64,000 bases of DNA from Comamonadaceae bacterium. GTDB taxonomy: Bacteria; Pseudomonadota; Gammaproteobacteria; Burkholderiales; Burkholderiaceae_C. Each line of letters opens with the position of its first letter. The stretch's first letter is position 1. Below the pieces are notes generated by a model. It ran no database searches and was not told the DNA's origin. It saw nothing but the letters and a program-made list of their open reading frames with translations. The position numbers were made by a program, and so were the translations under genes. Below, in pieces: positions 16,663-26,251 of the stretch. Location of the stretch: NCBI GenBank assembly GCA_947475685.1, contig CANJNC010000004.1:1-64000 (forward strand). Direction: 5' to 3'.

Positions 16663-17625
16663 TTACTTTGTGAATTTTTTCATGCCGAAATGCACCTCTC
16701 CTCTGGCCTTTGATAATTTTGTTTGTTTATGCCTTTCGCGTGCTCGCTCTTTTTGGTCTTGAGTTGTCCGATCATAACAACGTGGACAACTGACACCGAA
16801 CTCAAATTGAGCAGACGACTTGGCACCTTCAGGCAAGGGATCTCGGCAACAACGACATAACTCATGCTCGCCAACGATCAGTCCATGTCCAACAGAAACA
16901 CGCTCATCAAATACGAAGCATTCTCCCTGCCAAAGGCTTTCATGGGGCTTGATACTTTCTAAATATTTAAGGATCCCCCCCTCTAAGTGATAGACATCTT
17001 CAAACCCACGCGCTTTCATGAGCGCGGTTGATTTTTCACACCGAATACCCCCCGTACAAAACATGGCCACTTTGGGTTTTTTTTGACCTCCCATTGGATT
17101 CAAAACCTCTTGGGCATCTAGCCATTGGGGTAAATCTGAAAACTTCTTGACCTTGGGATCAATCGCACCTTGAAAGGTACCAAGTTCCACTTCATAGTCG
17201 TTTCTTGTGTCGATCAAAACCACATCCGGGTCACTGATCAATTCATTCCATGCCTCAGCGCTTACATAAGTTCCAGCACCTTTGGTGGGACTCACATCTG
17301 GTAGACCAATGGTCACAATTTCTTTTTTAAGCCTAACTTTCATCCTATAAAAGGGCTGCCTGGCTGACCACGACACTTTGTATTGCAGATCAAAGAGCTC
17401 TGGCATCGTTTTCAAGTAATCTAAGATCGTCATCACAGAATCTTTTGACCCAGCAATGGTGCTGTTGATACCCTCTTTGGCCAAAATGATCAAACCCTTG
17501 ACGTTGTGATACTCACATAAAGCAAGCAACTTTTCGCGTCGATCTGCAAAATCAGGCAAATCAACAAACTTATAAAAAACCGCAGTCATGTACGGCAGTG
17601 AATCACTCAGCATTTTTTCACTCAT
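16663..17625 (-). CDS. trhO: tRNA uridine(34) hydroxylase, rhodanese-domain (TrhO/YceA)
   Basis: A 320-residue cytoplasmic protein that hydroxylates U34 of certain tRNAs, using O2, on the way to 5-carboxymethoxyuridine-type modifications. The N-terminal acylphosphatase-like part (FYKFVDLPDF, ILAKEGINSTIAG) is followed by a rhodanese domain with VVLIDTRNDYEVELGTF and the active-site loop MFCTGGIRCEKSTALM. A C-terminal zinc-like region has cysteines in ELCRCCRDPL and VSCPRCYD. This architecture and length match TrhO. It stands alone, converging with the small exported gene. Confidence 0.93.
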   Translation of the reverse strand: MSEKMLSDSLPYMTAVFYKFVDLPDFADRREKLLALCEYHNVKGLIILAKEGINSTIAGSKDSVMTILDYLKTMPELFDLQYKVSWSARQPFYRMKVRLKKEIVTIGLPDVSPTKGAGTYVSAEAWNELISDPDVVLIDTRNDYEVELGTFQGAIDPKVKKFSDLPQWLDAQEVLNPMGGQKKPKVAMFCTGGIRCEKSTALMKARGFEDVYHLEGGILKYLESIKPHESLWQGECFVFDERVSVGHGLIVGEHELCRCCRDPLPEGAKSSAQFEFGVSCPRCYDRTTQDQKERARERHKQTKLSKARGEVHFGMKKFTK

Positions 17626-17656
17626 AGCCCATTATGAAAACCAATCGCATTGAAAC

Positions 17657-18631
17657 TCAATTCATCGTTAAATTAGCACTCTTGACCAATCCTCGCCACA
17701 TCAATAGCTCTTTTCTAAGCGTTTGTTGAAACTCTTGAGCTGTACCGAGTTGAACTGTTGCACCTTCGCTCGAAAATCTGTCTTTGACCAATTCTTTGTT
17801 TGACACTTCATTGATCGCGGCATTGAGTTTATCGACCACCGCTTTAGGCGTCCCTACGGGAGCCAAAATACCCCACCATGTGCTCACATCAAGATCCTTG
17901 ATGCCCGCTTCCTCCGTTGATGGAGTGACTGGGAAAAGTGCCATTCTTTTGCTACCAGAAACAGCCAACAAATCAACAGCGTTTTGTTTGATAAAGGGCA
18001 AAATGGTAGGCACGGTTGAGAAAAAGACTTGTGTGCGCCCAGCGATTAAATCAATCGTTGCAGGCCCACTGCCCTTGTAAGGAATGTGCGTCATAGAAAT
18101 ACCGGTTTTGGATTTGAACAACTCTCCAGATAAATGATTGATGCTTCCGTTGCCCGCCGAGCAGAAATTAATACTTTGAGGATTTTTCTTGGCATAAATC
18201 AAAAACTCTTGAATTGTTTTTAACCCTAATTTTTTAGTGCTGACGATCAAAATGGGGCCCTTGCCAATCATTGCAACAGGGGCAAAGTCTTTATCTGCAT
18301 CAAAGGGCAGCCCCTCGTCTAAGGAGGAGTTGGTGACAAACGTTGACGTGGCAAACAGCAAGGTATGACCATCTGCGGGGGCCTTGGCCACAAAGTTGGC
18401 ACCTATGGCTCCTCCACCCCCACCTTTGTTCTCTACAATGACTGTTTGCTCCAATTTTTCAGATAGCAATTTTGCAATATCTCTGGCAATGCTGTCTGTC
18501 CCGCCACCTGGCACAAACGGCACCACCAAATTAATGGGTTTAAGAGGATAAGTCTGAGCATTTGAGCATATTGCGCTCAAAGAGATCGCACCGAAGGTGA
18601 GATAGTTTTTGATACAACGTAGGATCTTCAT
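17657..18631 (-). CDS. Bug (TctC-like) substrate-binding protein
   Basis: A 324-residue receptor from the ATG at 18631; the longer frame to 18748 adds an untypical polar leader and is not preferred. The signal peptide ISLSAICSNAQ is followed by YPLKPINLVVPFVPGGGTDSIAR, ENKGGGGGAIGAN, PADGHTLLFA, FDADKDFAPV, NHLSGELF and HIPYKGSG. The frame ends LVKSANLTMN. It is upstream of trhO on the same strand (31-base gap), which may be coincidental. The ligand is unknown and no enzyme partner is next to it. Confidence 0.92.
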   Translation of the reverse strand: MKILRCIKNYLTFGAISLSAICSNAQTYPLKPINLVVPFVPGGGTDSIARDIAKLLSEKLEQTVIVENKGGGGGAIGANFVAKAPADGHTLLFATSTFVTNSSLDEGLPFDADKDFAPVAMIGKGPILIVSTKKLGLKTIQEFLIYAKKNPQSINFCSAGNGSINHLSGELFKSKTGISMTHIPYKGSGPATIDLIAGRTQVFFSTVPTILPFIKQNAVDLLAVSGSKRMALFPVTPSTEEAGIKDLDVSTWWGILAPVGTPKAVVDKLNAAINEVSNKELVKDRFSSEGATVQLGTAQEFQQTLRKELLMWRGLVKSANLTMN

Positions 18632-18962
18632 TGATGTCACTGTGTTTATACTGCAACCGTTGGCAACTTTGATCGCCTCACGTGCATTGGACTGACAAGA
18701 GTTTACAGCAGCTTTAAGGTGCAGCGGATTTCTTTTAAAGATGATCAAAAGTCAAAATTTGGTTTCAAATCAATCGCTTTCTAAAATTACGGCATTACAT
18801 TGACGCAACGAATTGGAACATTCCAAGGCTCTTGCATTCGAAATTCGATAGATTTAGACCATCAGATGTGAAGTAATAGATGTAATCGGCTGGCAATTTC
18901 CTACAGTCTGAAACGCTGAAGACGATTCACAATGACAAGATCAAACATCATTGGAGCATACC

Positions 18963-19304
18963 GTGTCATCCTTAGGCCTAAATTCAATCAAAGAATTCTC
19001 ATCGAGCGATTCGATGAGTGGCCATGTCACGAATGTCAAAAAAGCAGAAGACAAGGCGATTGAAGACACACAAAAGGTTCAAAAGACTTTGAAAATCGAG
19101 AATGTGAAGACGCCAACAAGCAAGGAATTTGACACCTCTTTGACTTACACATTGTCTGGCAATGGTGGGGGCATCAGCGTCAAAATGAAAAACGCTCAGA
19201 CAGGCGATGTCATTCGTGAGTTCACCATCAAGTCAGCTGATCTGCCAGCAACCAAAAAATTGAACTTCTCCATCAAAGGTACACAAGTTGATCTGAAATC
19301 TTAA
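18963..19304 (+). CDS. FlaG-like protein
   Basis: A 113-residue protein, mostly charged in its first half (VKKAEDKAIEDTQKVQKTLK). The second half, SLTYTLSGNGGGISVKMKNAQTGDVIREFTIKSADL, resembles the FlaG domain pattern of a beta pair followed by D-x-x-TG-x-VIR-x-x. The GTG at 18963 is favoured because GGAG lies 6 bases before it; a TTG at 18951 is an alternative. FlaG influences flagellar filament length in some bacteria. No flagellar genes are in the window, so the assignment rests on a short stretch of similarity. Confidence 0.5.
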   Translation: MSSLGLNSIKEFSSSDSMSGHVTNVKKAEDKAIEDTQKVQKTLKIENVKTPTSKEFDTSLTYTLSGNGGGISVKMKNAQTGDVIREFTIKSADLPATKKLNFSIKGTQVDLKS

Positions 19305-19305
19305 A

Positions 19306-19330
19306 CCACGAGAAAGAGAATGACTCGTGG
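19306..19330 (+). terminator. Hairpin after the FlaG-like gene
   Basis: Seven-base stem CCACGAG / CTCGTGG with an 11-base loop directly after the stop codon. No T run follows, so it is a terminator only in a weak sense, or a 3'-end stabilising hairpin. Confidence 0.35.
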
Positions 19331-19345
19331 CTGATTTGGGCTTCT

Positions 19346-20194
19346 TTACTTTAAGGCCGGATATAAATCCAATGCCGTGTTGGCAAGAATATTTTCAACT
19401 TCATGCGGCTTTAAAAAACTCAAAGCCTTCTCGCTTTCTTTAACCATCTCTAGCAAAGTGCCATCCGACGCTGGGAAATTAGATCCCCATGCAACGCGAT
19501 TGGAACCGAACTCCTCAATCACTCGACCTAAAAACGATTCAAATATCGATGCACCTTTTGAGCATTCCCGCACAGTGATGATTGACAGTTTCAAATAGAC
19601 ATTGGGAGCTTTGGCGAGACTAAAAAGCGGCGCGCTATGGGTGTAGGGCGGCCCATCCGAAATGGGCACACTCATCAAATGATCAATGACAATTCTGATT
19701 TTGGGAAATTTATCCATGAGCGTCTCAAGCTTGCGCAAACCTTGTGGCAACATTTGAACGCAAAAGGGGATATTCAAATCCTATGCGGCCTGCCATGCAG
19801 GAAAGGTTCTTGGATCATCCAAGGTGTTGGCTTGTGTGGGCATGGTGCTGCCTGCTGTAAAGACTCGAACACCTGTTAGCCCTCGCTCGAACCAGTAACG
19901 CATGCGCTCAGGCGCATCCTTGGCCATCAAATCAATTGAAAAAACGCCCGTAAAGCGCTCAGGTCTAGCTTGCACCGCATCAGCAACATACGAGTTATCA
20001 AACCCATAGCAAGTTGACGCTTGAACAATTGCTGCCTTGCCCACGTTGGCTTCGTCCATGGCTTGAATCAGTTGCTGCCAAGAGGTCGGCCGGTTCTTGG
20101 ACCACACCGAGGGCACGCCATTCAATGGGTTGCGTGGATAGGTCCTCTCGTCGCTAGAAATAATATGCGGATGAATATCTACGATGGAAGTCAT
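19346..20194 (-). pseudogene. Amidohydrolase-2 family enzyme interrupted by an in-frame TAG
   Basis: The frame begins MTSIVDIHPHIISSDERTYP, the metal-binding start of ACMSD/PDC-hydrolase-type amidohydrolases, and runs to FPAWQAA. A TAG codon at 19781-19783 follows, and then it continues in the same frame as DLNIPFCVQMLPQGL, IVIDHLMSVP and VAWGSNFPASDG to a normal end NTALDLYPALK. Without the TAG the protein would be about 282 residues, the usual family size. The downstream part has a TTG that could restart translation, but a split enzyme is unlikely. It lies directly downstream of a damaged Bug gene on the same strand. Either a recent nonsense mutation or, less likely, read-through. Confidence 0.8.
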
Positions 20195-20234
20195 TTGAAG
20201 ATCGAATTGAAATTAAAAAGTGAAGAAATATATC

Positions 20235-21196
20235 TTACTGTTTTTCGATCTTTGCATTATCGATGATTAAACCCCACTTTTTGATATCGGTGGTGATCCA
20301 CTCCTGCATTTCTTCAGGTGTACTAGGTCTGGGTGTGACGCCCAGTTCTAGCATTTTTGTTTTCACAGAAGGCGTTTCAAGCGCCAGACCAATCGACTTG
20401 TTCAATCTCTGAATGACACTGAGCGGCGTCTTGATCGGCACTGAGATGCCATTCCAAGAGGTCGCCTCATAGTTGGGCAGTCCGCTCTCAGCAATGGTCG
20501 GAATCAGCGGCAATCCGATGAACCTCTTAGATGAGCCGATGGCTATGACTTTGATGGAATTGCTCTTGATATTGCCCATGATAGGTGTAAAGTTTTCAAA
20601 GCCCAGTTGTATTTCTCCTGATAACATATTGGATAAAACTTCAGCGCTTGATTTGAATGGAATTACTGTTAGCTCGAGTCCACTCATTGCCTTAAAAAGT
20701 TCAGCCGACAAGTTTTGGGTACTGCCGACACTAATGGTTCCAATATTTAATTTTCCTGGATTACTTTTGCCATATTCAGCAGTTCTTGAATATTGTTAAA
20801 CGGTGATGAAGGCGATGTAATTAAAGCGATGTCATATGTCCCAATTGAGGACACATGAGCAAAGTCTTTGGCAATGTCATAGGGCAAAGCCTTAAAAAGC
20901 GATTTGGCCAAAGCTTGACCGTTTCCAGCAATGACCATGGTGTAGCCATCGGCAGGTGAGTTTTTAACATACTCCATACCCGGCGTTAAACCTGCACCGG
21001 GTTTATTCTCTATCACCACGGCTTGACCCAGATCTTCACTCATTTTTTGAGCAACCAACCTTGCCGTCACGTCTCCCACGCCGCCAGCGGCATAAGGCAC
21101 AACCAATTTCAACGGTTTTGATGGAAACGATTGTGCCCAAATTAAGGACGAGAAACTTAGCGCGAGACAAAGCTAAAAAACAGAAGCATTTTTCAT
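20235..21196 (-). pseudogene. Bug (TctC-like) substrate-binding protein, disrupted twice
   Basis: The ATG at 21196 reads MKNASVF and then hits TAG at 21173-21175. Beyond that the same frame gives a normal signal peptide (LCLALSFSSLIWAQ) and SFPSKPLKLVVPYAAGG. Near 20758 the frame breaks: GCAAAAGTAATCC reads as AKVIQEN-stop, while one extra A would give AKSNPGKLNIG, the standard Bug continuation, after which the protein runs on as NLSAELFKAMSG to IDNAKIEKQ. So there is one nonsense codon and one probable 1-base deletion in a poly-A run. Together with the neighbouring TAG-broken amidohydrolase this is a decaying operon. Confidence 0.85.
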
Positions 21197-21398
21197 CTGA
21201 ATAATGAATGATTTAGATTTACTTAATGTAAACCATATGGAAGGTATTGTTATTCGGGAATACCTTATGGAGCTCGCCCAATCAATCACGTCTTGTTCAT
21301 CGCTTCTCATAGAGAGTTTTACTCAGTACATCAAAGCATAAATTGGCATTTACACCTATTACATGAAAGTAGTTTTTAATCTTACACTGCATCATGTT

Positions 21399-21426
21399 TT
21401 GCTTGACTTGATGTCGGCCTTACAAT
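21399..21426 (+). promoter_or_regulatory. Candidate promoter for the following Bug gene
   Basis: TTGCTT at 21399-21404 and TACAAT at 21421-21426 with a 16-base spacer, about 58 bases before the Bug ATG. The 287-base gap otherwise shows nothing recognisable. Confidence 0.35.
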
Positions 21427-21483
21427 CCCAAGCTCAGCGCAGGCGAACAGCCCTCTCTACTCTTTATCCAACAGGAAACTTCT

Positions 21484-22467
21484 ATGTTTGAATTTTCTCG
21501 CCCACTTCAATACGCTTTTACGGTTTTAATCAGCACTTTATCTGCGGTCAATGTTCTTTCTCAAACGAACGCCACCGATTGGCCAAAAGCCAAACCAGTG
21601 TCCCTGGTCGTGGCCTTTGCGCCTGGCGCCTCAACCGACATTGTTGCGAGAAACTTAACGCAAAAACTTTCTGAAATTACGGGTGGTAACTTCATCGTAG
21701 AAAACAAGGGAGGTGCTGGTGGCAACATTGCATCCACTCAGGTCAAAAGAGCCGCCCCTGATGGCTATACAATTTTAGTTCACAGCGTGGCTTTTGCAGT
21801 GAATCCCTCTTTGTATGCAGATGCGGGGTACGATGCAGTCAAAGACTTTATTCCACTGGCGCTGGGGCCAAAGACACCCAACATCTTCACGGTCAATCCA
21901 ACTACACCAGCCAAAACTCTTCCAGAGCTGGTCGAAGCGGCCAAGAAAAATAACTTCAGCTATGCCTCATCTGGCATTGGCACGACCACCCATCTTTCTA
22001 TGGAGCGACTCAAGACCGCTGCAAAAATCGACATTGTTCACGTCCCCTATCAGCCCGCAGCGGCCATCAATGCAGTAGTTGCAAACCACACGCCTATCGC
22101 CTCTACTTCCATGCCTCCAGCCGTGCCAATGATCAAGGCGGGTAAACTCATCGCACTGGCCGTGACCAGCGCTGCAAGGTCCCCTCTCTTGCCCTCTGTC
22201 CCATCGATCACAGAGTTTGGCTACAAAGAGTTTGATGACTACACCTGGTTTGGTTTTTTCTTACCTTTGGGTACACCCGCTGCGATTGTAGAGAAATTAA
22301 ATTCAGCGATTAATGCAGCCATGGAATCTGGCGAAGTGGTCGATAAATTCGCTCAATTAGGGATGTCAAGCACAAAGAACAGCAGCGCAGAGTTTGCCGT
22401 CTTTCTCAAGACCGAGGTGCCGAAATGGGCAGCCGTTGTAAAAAGCTCTGGAGCAAAAGCGGACTAA
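21484..22467 (+). CDS. Bug (TctC-like) substrate-binding protein
   Basis: A 327-residue receptor with AGGA 8 bases before the ATG. The signal peptide LISTLSAVNVLSQ precedes WPKAKPVSLVVAFAPGASTDIVAR, ENKGGAGGNIAS, PDGYTILVHS, YDAVKDFIPLALG and HVPYQPA. The last motif departs from the family-typical PYKG, replacing Lys-Gly by Gln-Pro at the ligand pocket entrance. It ends AAVVKSSGAKAD. It converges with the molybdenum hydroxylase operon; its own promoter is suggested just upstream. Confidence 0.92.
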   Translation: MFEFSRPLQYAFTVLISTLSAVNVLSQTNATDWPKAKPVSLVVAFAPGASTDIVARNLTQKLSEITGGNFIVENKGGAGGNIASTQVKRAAPDGYTILVHSVAFAVNPSLYADAGYDAVKDFIPLALGPKTPNIFTVNPTTPAKTLPELVEAAKKNNFSYASSGIGTTTHLSMERLKTAAKIDIVHVPYQPAAAINAVVANHTPIASTSMPPAVPMIKAGKLIALAVTSAARSPLLPSVPSITEFGYKEFDDYTWFGFFLPLGTPAAIVEKLNSAINAAMESGEVVDKFAQLGMSSTKNSSAEFAVFLKTEVPKWAAVVKSSGAKAD

Positions 22468-22500
22468 AGTAACTTGGCTTTGCGACAAGATCTTAAGCGT

Positions 22501-23316
22501 TCACTTCAGATTTACTATGCCACCCATGTTCAACACAGCATGTTTGGCCAACACTTTGATCAGATTTGCCCGGTATAGACTTGAAGCATGCATGTCTTCA
22601 ATCAAGTCTTGCGAGCTGATTTGAATGCCCTCAAGACTTGTTGCATCAAACTTTTGATCCAACGCGGCCTCTAAAGACTTCTCTCTATAGACTCCACTTT
22701 GCCCAGCTCCCGTCACCGCCACTCGTGTTCCGAGCTCAGTTCTAGCGACAAAAACACCGACCATGGAATAGCGAGCTGCGGCGGCGCGAAATTTCGCATA
22801 CCCTGCTGATTTTGGAACAGACAAATGCACCCGCTTGATGATCTCACCAGGCTTGAGCGCAGTTTGAAACATAGAGACAAAAAACTCTTCGGCCGCAATG
22901 CTGCGAAGATTCGTTTCAACGTGCCCGCCTAGGCCCAAAAAACCAGCAGGGTAGTCGGCCGCAGGATCGTTGTTTGCCAGTGACCCTCCGATCGTTCCTT
23001 TAAAGCGCACTTGTCTGTCGCCAATAGAGCCTGCCAAAGCGGCCAGGCAAGGAACAGCACGAATGACATCGTCATTGCTAGCCACCTCCATGTGCCGAGT
23101 CATGGACGAAATCACAACCATTTGAGGCGTCACTTCAATTCCTCTGAGCTCATCAATGAAACTGAGATCAATCAAATCTGAGGGTGCTGCAAGGCCTTGT
23201 TTCATCACAGGCAACAATGTATGCCCCCCCGATAAAAAGCTTGCATCTTGAGAACTCTTATAAAGCTCAAAGGCTTCCTGTAAAGAGTTGGCTTTGTGAT
23301 ATTTTGTGGGGTACAT
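22501..23316 (-). CDS. Molybdenum hydroxylase FAD-binding (medium) subunit
   Basis: About 271 residues of the CoxM/xanthine dehydrogenase medium-subunit family. The ATG at 23316 gives the standard start YPTKYHKANSLQEAFELYK; a longer frame upstream overlaps the Fe-S gene. FAD-binding motifs are FLSGGHTLLPVMKQG and GTIGGSLANNDPAADYP, and a C-terminal CO-dehydrogenase flavoprotein domain is present (VAVTGAGQSGVYR). The subunit passes electrons from the 2Fe-2S subunit to an acceptor. It is the last gene of a four-gene minus-strand operon, 14 bases from the Fe-S gene. Confidence 0.92.
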   Translation of the reverse strand: MYPTKYHKANSLQEAFELYKSSQDASFLSGGHTLLPVMKQGLAAPSDLIDLSFIDELRGIEVTPQMVVISSMTRHMEVASNDDVIRAVPCLAALAGSIGDRQVRFKGTIGGSLANNDPAADYPAGFLGLGGHVETNLRSIAAEEFFVSMFQTALKPGEIIKRVHLSVPKSAGYAKFRAAAARYSMVGVFVARTELGTRVAVTGAGQSGVYREKSLEAALDQKFDATSLEGIQISSQDLIEDMHASSLYRANLIKVLAKHAVLNMGGIVNLK

Positions 23317-23330
23317 GGTGAGTTTTAGAT

Positions 23331-23813
23331 CTAACAAAGACTTGAAGACTTCATATCCTTTGAAGCCTGTACGATGGCTTTGACAATGTTGTGATAGCCC
23401 GTGCATCGACATAAATTGCCCTCCATCTGGTGGCGAACGACTTCAGGCGTGAGAACTTGTTCGTGTGACTCGATTAAATCCAAAGCTGACATCAGCATGC
23501 CTGGCGTACAAAATCCACATTGCAGTGCATGATTGTCCTTGAATGCCTTTTGCAGAGGATGAAGTTCACCATTGACTGACAAACCCTCGACAGTCAGGAC
23601 TTTACCTCCCTTGGCTTGAATGGCCAAGGTTGTACAAGATTTAACCGATTCGCCATTTAACCGGACCACACAGCACCCACACTGCGAAGTATCACACCCC
23701 ACATGTGTTCCCGTCAGACCCAAGTGCTCACGCAAAGCAGTCACGAGCAAGGTATTGTCCTCAATCTCCAAATCATGGGATTTGCCATTGACATTTAAAC
23801 TGATGCTTGTCAT
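23331..23813 (-). CDS. Molybdenum hydroxylase 2Fe-2S (small) subunit
   Basis: A 160-residue CoxS-type iron-sulfur subunit. The plant-type [2Fe-2S] site is [18 protein letters not shown] near residue 40. The second, all-helical cluster uses [14 protein letters not shown] and [13 protein letters not shown]. The size is typical. It transfers electrons from the molybdenum centre to the FAD subunit. It lies between the large and FAD subunits in the operon; the 47-base gap from the large subunit shows no promoter. Confidence 0.94.
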   Translation of the reverse strand: MTSISLNVNGKSHDLEIEDNTLLVTALREHLGLTGTHVGCDTSQCGCCVVRLNGESVKSCTTLAIQAKGGKVLTVEGLSVNGELHPLQKAFKDNHALQCGFCTPGMLMSALDLIESHEQVLTPEVVRHQMEGNLCRCTGYHNIVKAIVQASKDMKSSSLC

Positions 23814-23860
23814 ATTGAATTTAAATCACTCGTTTTAAATAGATCATTGAATTTTCACTC

Positions 23861-26251
23861 TCAGTGTGCTTTGCCACGCTGCAACGCATTCCAGATTTTT
23901 TGCGGTGTCGCGGGCAAATCAAAATCAACGGGTCCACAAACAGGCCACAACGCATCTTCCACCGCACTCATGACCACTGCAAGTGCCGGCGTTGTCCCCC
24001 CTTCGCCACCAGCTTTGATGCCAAAAGGATTGGTGGGAGACAAGACCTCAACAATCTCAGTCTTGAAAGAAGGTAAATTATCAAACCTTGGCATCCCATA
24101 ATCCATCAATGAGCACGCAATGGGTTGGCCAGATGTTTGATCCAAATAGCATTCTTCCCAAAGCGCTTGTCCGACACCTTGAGCAATGCCGCCATGGGTT
24201 TGGCCATGAACAATCAAAGGATTGATGCAGCGCCCCACATCATCGACTGCACTGTATCGTTTGATATCTACCCCGCCCGTTTCTGGATCGATTTCAATTT
24301 CACAAACGCAAGCCCCATTGGGATAGACGGGTGTGTGCATTTCATTGTCTCGCAACACTCTAAGCTCTTTGAGACTGGATTGCGAGCCCTCTGCATTTGC
24401 GAGCTGGATTGATAGATCAAACCAAGAAACGCTCTTGACAGAAGAAATGCTTTTAAAATGTCCATTTTCATATAAGACATCTTCTGGCTTGCATTTGAAA
24501 AAATGTGCAGCATGTCGAACTCCAAGTGCACGCAAATCCTCCACTGCCAAAGCGATCACAGCACTTGCATGACGCAAGGACCGCCCAGAATGGGTCCCCC
24601 CTCCTGCTGTGACGATATCGGTATCTCCCAGTGTGATGAATACACGATTGAACTCAACGCCCAATAAATCGGCTGCAACTTGAGCGAAGCTGGTCTCATG
24701 ACCTTGTCCTGCGGGTTGCGTGCCAATGATGACCTCGATCTGGGTAGGATGAACAATGATTTCTGCTCTTTCTTTGGGTGAACCAATAGAGGACTCCACA
24801 TAATTGGCAAAACCAGCGCCAAGCAACTTTCCTCTCGCATGGGCCTCTTGGCGTCTTTGATCTAAGTTTGACCAATCGGACAACTCGAGGATTCGGTTCA
24901 TGTTTTCTTCATATTCACCACTGTCGTAGCTCGAGCCTATCGCATTGGTGTAAGGCATTTGTTGTGTTTGGACAAGATTGAGACGTCTTAGCTCCAAACG
25001 ATCTATACCTAAAACCCGAGCAGCTCTATCGATGACGCGCTCTATGGCAAAGGTAACCTCTGGACGCCCAGAACTGCGATAAGCTTGCGTTGCCATGGTG
25101 TTGGTAAAGACGGCGCGCGATCTGAGTGTTGCAGTTGCAATATCATACGAGCCTGTCACCAAACCTGAGCCTTTGCTCAATGGAGACAAAGACACACAAC
25201 AATAGCCCACGTTGCTCAAATTATCTACTTTGAGAGCCAAGAACTTGCCTTTTGCATTCAACGCCAATTGCACCTCGGTCACCAAATCTCGCCCTTGATA
25301 ATCCGATAAAAAAGACTCGGTTCTATCTGCCCTGTGTTTAACTGGAAAACCCAACTTCTTAGAGGCCCACAAAACCAATCCGAACTCAACATAGGCTCTA
25401 TTGCGAGTCCCAAAGTTACCGCCCACATCGTGCGAAATAACTCGAAGTCGATCTGCCTCAACACCCAGCACTTTAGCCAGCTCTGACTTTTGACGAACCG
25501 CACCACCACTACCAGCGAAGAGGGTATAGCGATTGGTCTTTGGATCATATTGACCCAAACAAGCTCTAGGCTCCATCGTCACACCCGTGACTCGGCTCAC
25601 ATGAGATTTAAAGCGAACAATGTGCTCAGCAGCTTCAAACGCTTTTTCGGTCGCTTGGATATCTCCAAATGTCGCGTCAACCAATACGTTGCTTGGCAAC
25701 TCGTCCCAAACAATCGGAGCATCTGAGTGAATGGCCAACTCTGAATTCATCACCTTGGGCAATTCTTCGTATTGCACAATCACCATTTGTGCAGCAGAGA
25801 AAGCTTCATTGCGTGTTCTTGCAACCACCATCGCCAAAGCTTGCCCCACATGGCGAACTTTATCGAACGGCAACAAATGGTGGTATCCAAGGAAAATATC
25901 ACTGTCATTGGGGCCACGCAATTTGACATCATACTGGGTGGACGGTACCGGATTGTGCTCAATGGGATTCAATTGATCGTTTAGACAATCCTTTCCTGTG
26001 AAGACAGCCAAGACGCCAGGCATTTGCATTGCAGCGCTGGTGTCAATCGATTTGATCCGTGCGTGAGGGTGTGTCGAGCGAACCATCCAAGCCCAGGTCT
26101 GTTCGGGCAGTGAAAAGTCATCCGTAAAGCGTCCGTTTCCGGTGATCAAGCGCTCGTCCTCATTTCTTTGCAAGGACTGGCCTATTGAATTAAAAACAAA
26201 ATCTTTCAATGAAAACCTCTGATCAAATACAAACCCGTCATCTCTACTCAA
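23861..26251 (-). CDS. Molybdenum hydroxylase molybdopterin-binding (large) subunit
   Basis: A 796-residue CoxL/xanthine-dehydrogenase-type catalytic subunit. The N-terminal domain has IGQSLQRNEDERLITGNGRF. The molybdenum domain has VSHDVGGNFGTRN, TQAYRSSGRPEVTFAIER, GTQPAGQGHETSFAQV and the catalytic Glu in KAGGEGGTTPALAV. The active-site loop reads AYRSSGR, not the AYRCSFR of true form-I CO dehydrogenase, so it is probably a hydroxylase of a heterocycle, aldehyde or similar. The start is a TTG overlapping the stop of the upstream gene by 4 bases (TTGA), indicating translational coupling. No XdhC or MoCo-insertion gene is nearby. Confidence 0.93.
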   Translation of the reverse strand: MSRDDGFVFDQRFSLKDFVFNSIGQSLQRNEDERLITGNGRFTDDFSLPEQTWAWMVRSTHPHARIKSIDTSAAMQMPGVLAVFTGKDCLNDQLNPIEHNPVPSTQYDVKLRGPNDSDIFLGYHHLLPFDKVRHVGQALAMVVARTRNEAFSAAQMVIVQYEELPKVMNSELAIHSDAPIVWDELPSNVLVDATFGDIQATEKAFEAAEHIVRFKSHVSRVTGVTMEPRACLGQYDPKTNRYTLFAGSGGAVRQKSELAKVLGVEADRLRVISHDVGGNFGTRNRAYVEFGLVLWASKKLGFPVKHRADRTESFLSDYQGRDLVTEVQLALNAKGKFLALKVDNLSNVGYCCVSLSPLSKGSGLVTGSYDIATATLRSRAVFTNTMATQAYRSSGRPEVTFAIERVIDRAARVLGIDRLELRRLNLVQTQQMPYTNAIGSSYDSGEYEENMNRILELSDWSNLDQRRQEAHARGKLLGAGFANYVESSIGSPKERAEIIVHPTQIEVIIGTQPAGQGHETSFAQVAADLLGVEFNRVFITLGDTDIVTAGGGTHSGRSLRHASAVIALAVEDLRALGVRHAAHFFKCKPEDVLYENGHFKSISSVKSVSWFDLSIQLANAEGSQSSLKELRVLRDNEMHTPVYPNGACVCEIEIDPETGGVDIKRYSAVDDVGRCINPLIVHGQTHGGIAQGVGQALWEECYLDQTSGQPIACSLMDYGMPRFDNLPSFKTEIVEVLSPTNPFGIKAGGEGGTTPALAVVMSAVEDALWPVCGPVDFDLPATPQKIWNALQRGKAH

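Noticed and set aside
22501-26251. Aerobic carbon monoxide dehydrogenase (coxMSL)
   Set aside because: Subunit order and the active-site loop AYRSSGR do not fit form-I CO dehydrogenase, so the generic molybdenum hydroxylase name is used.
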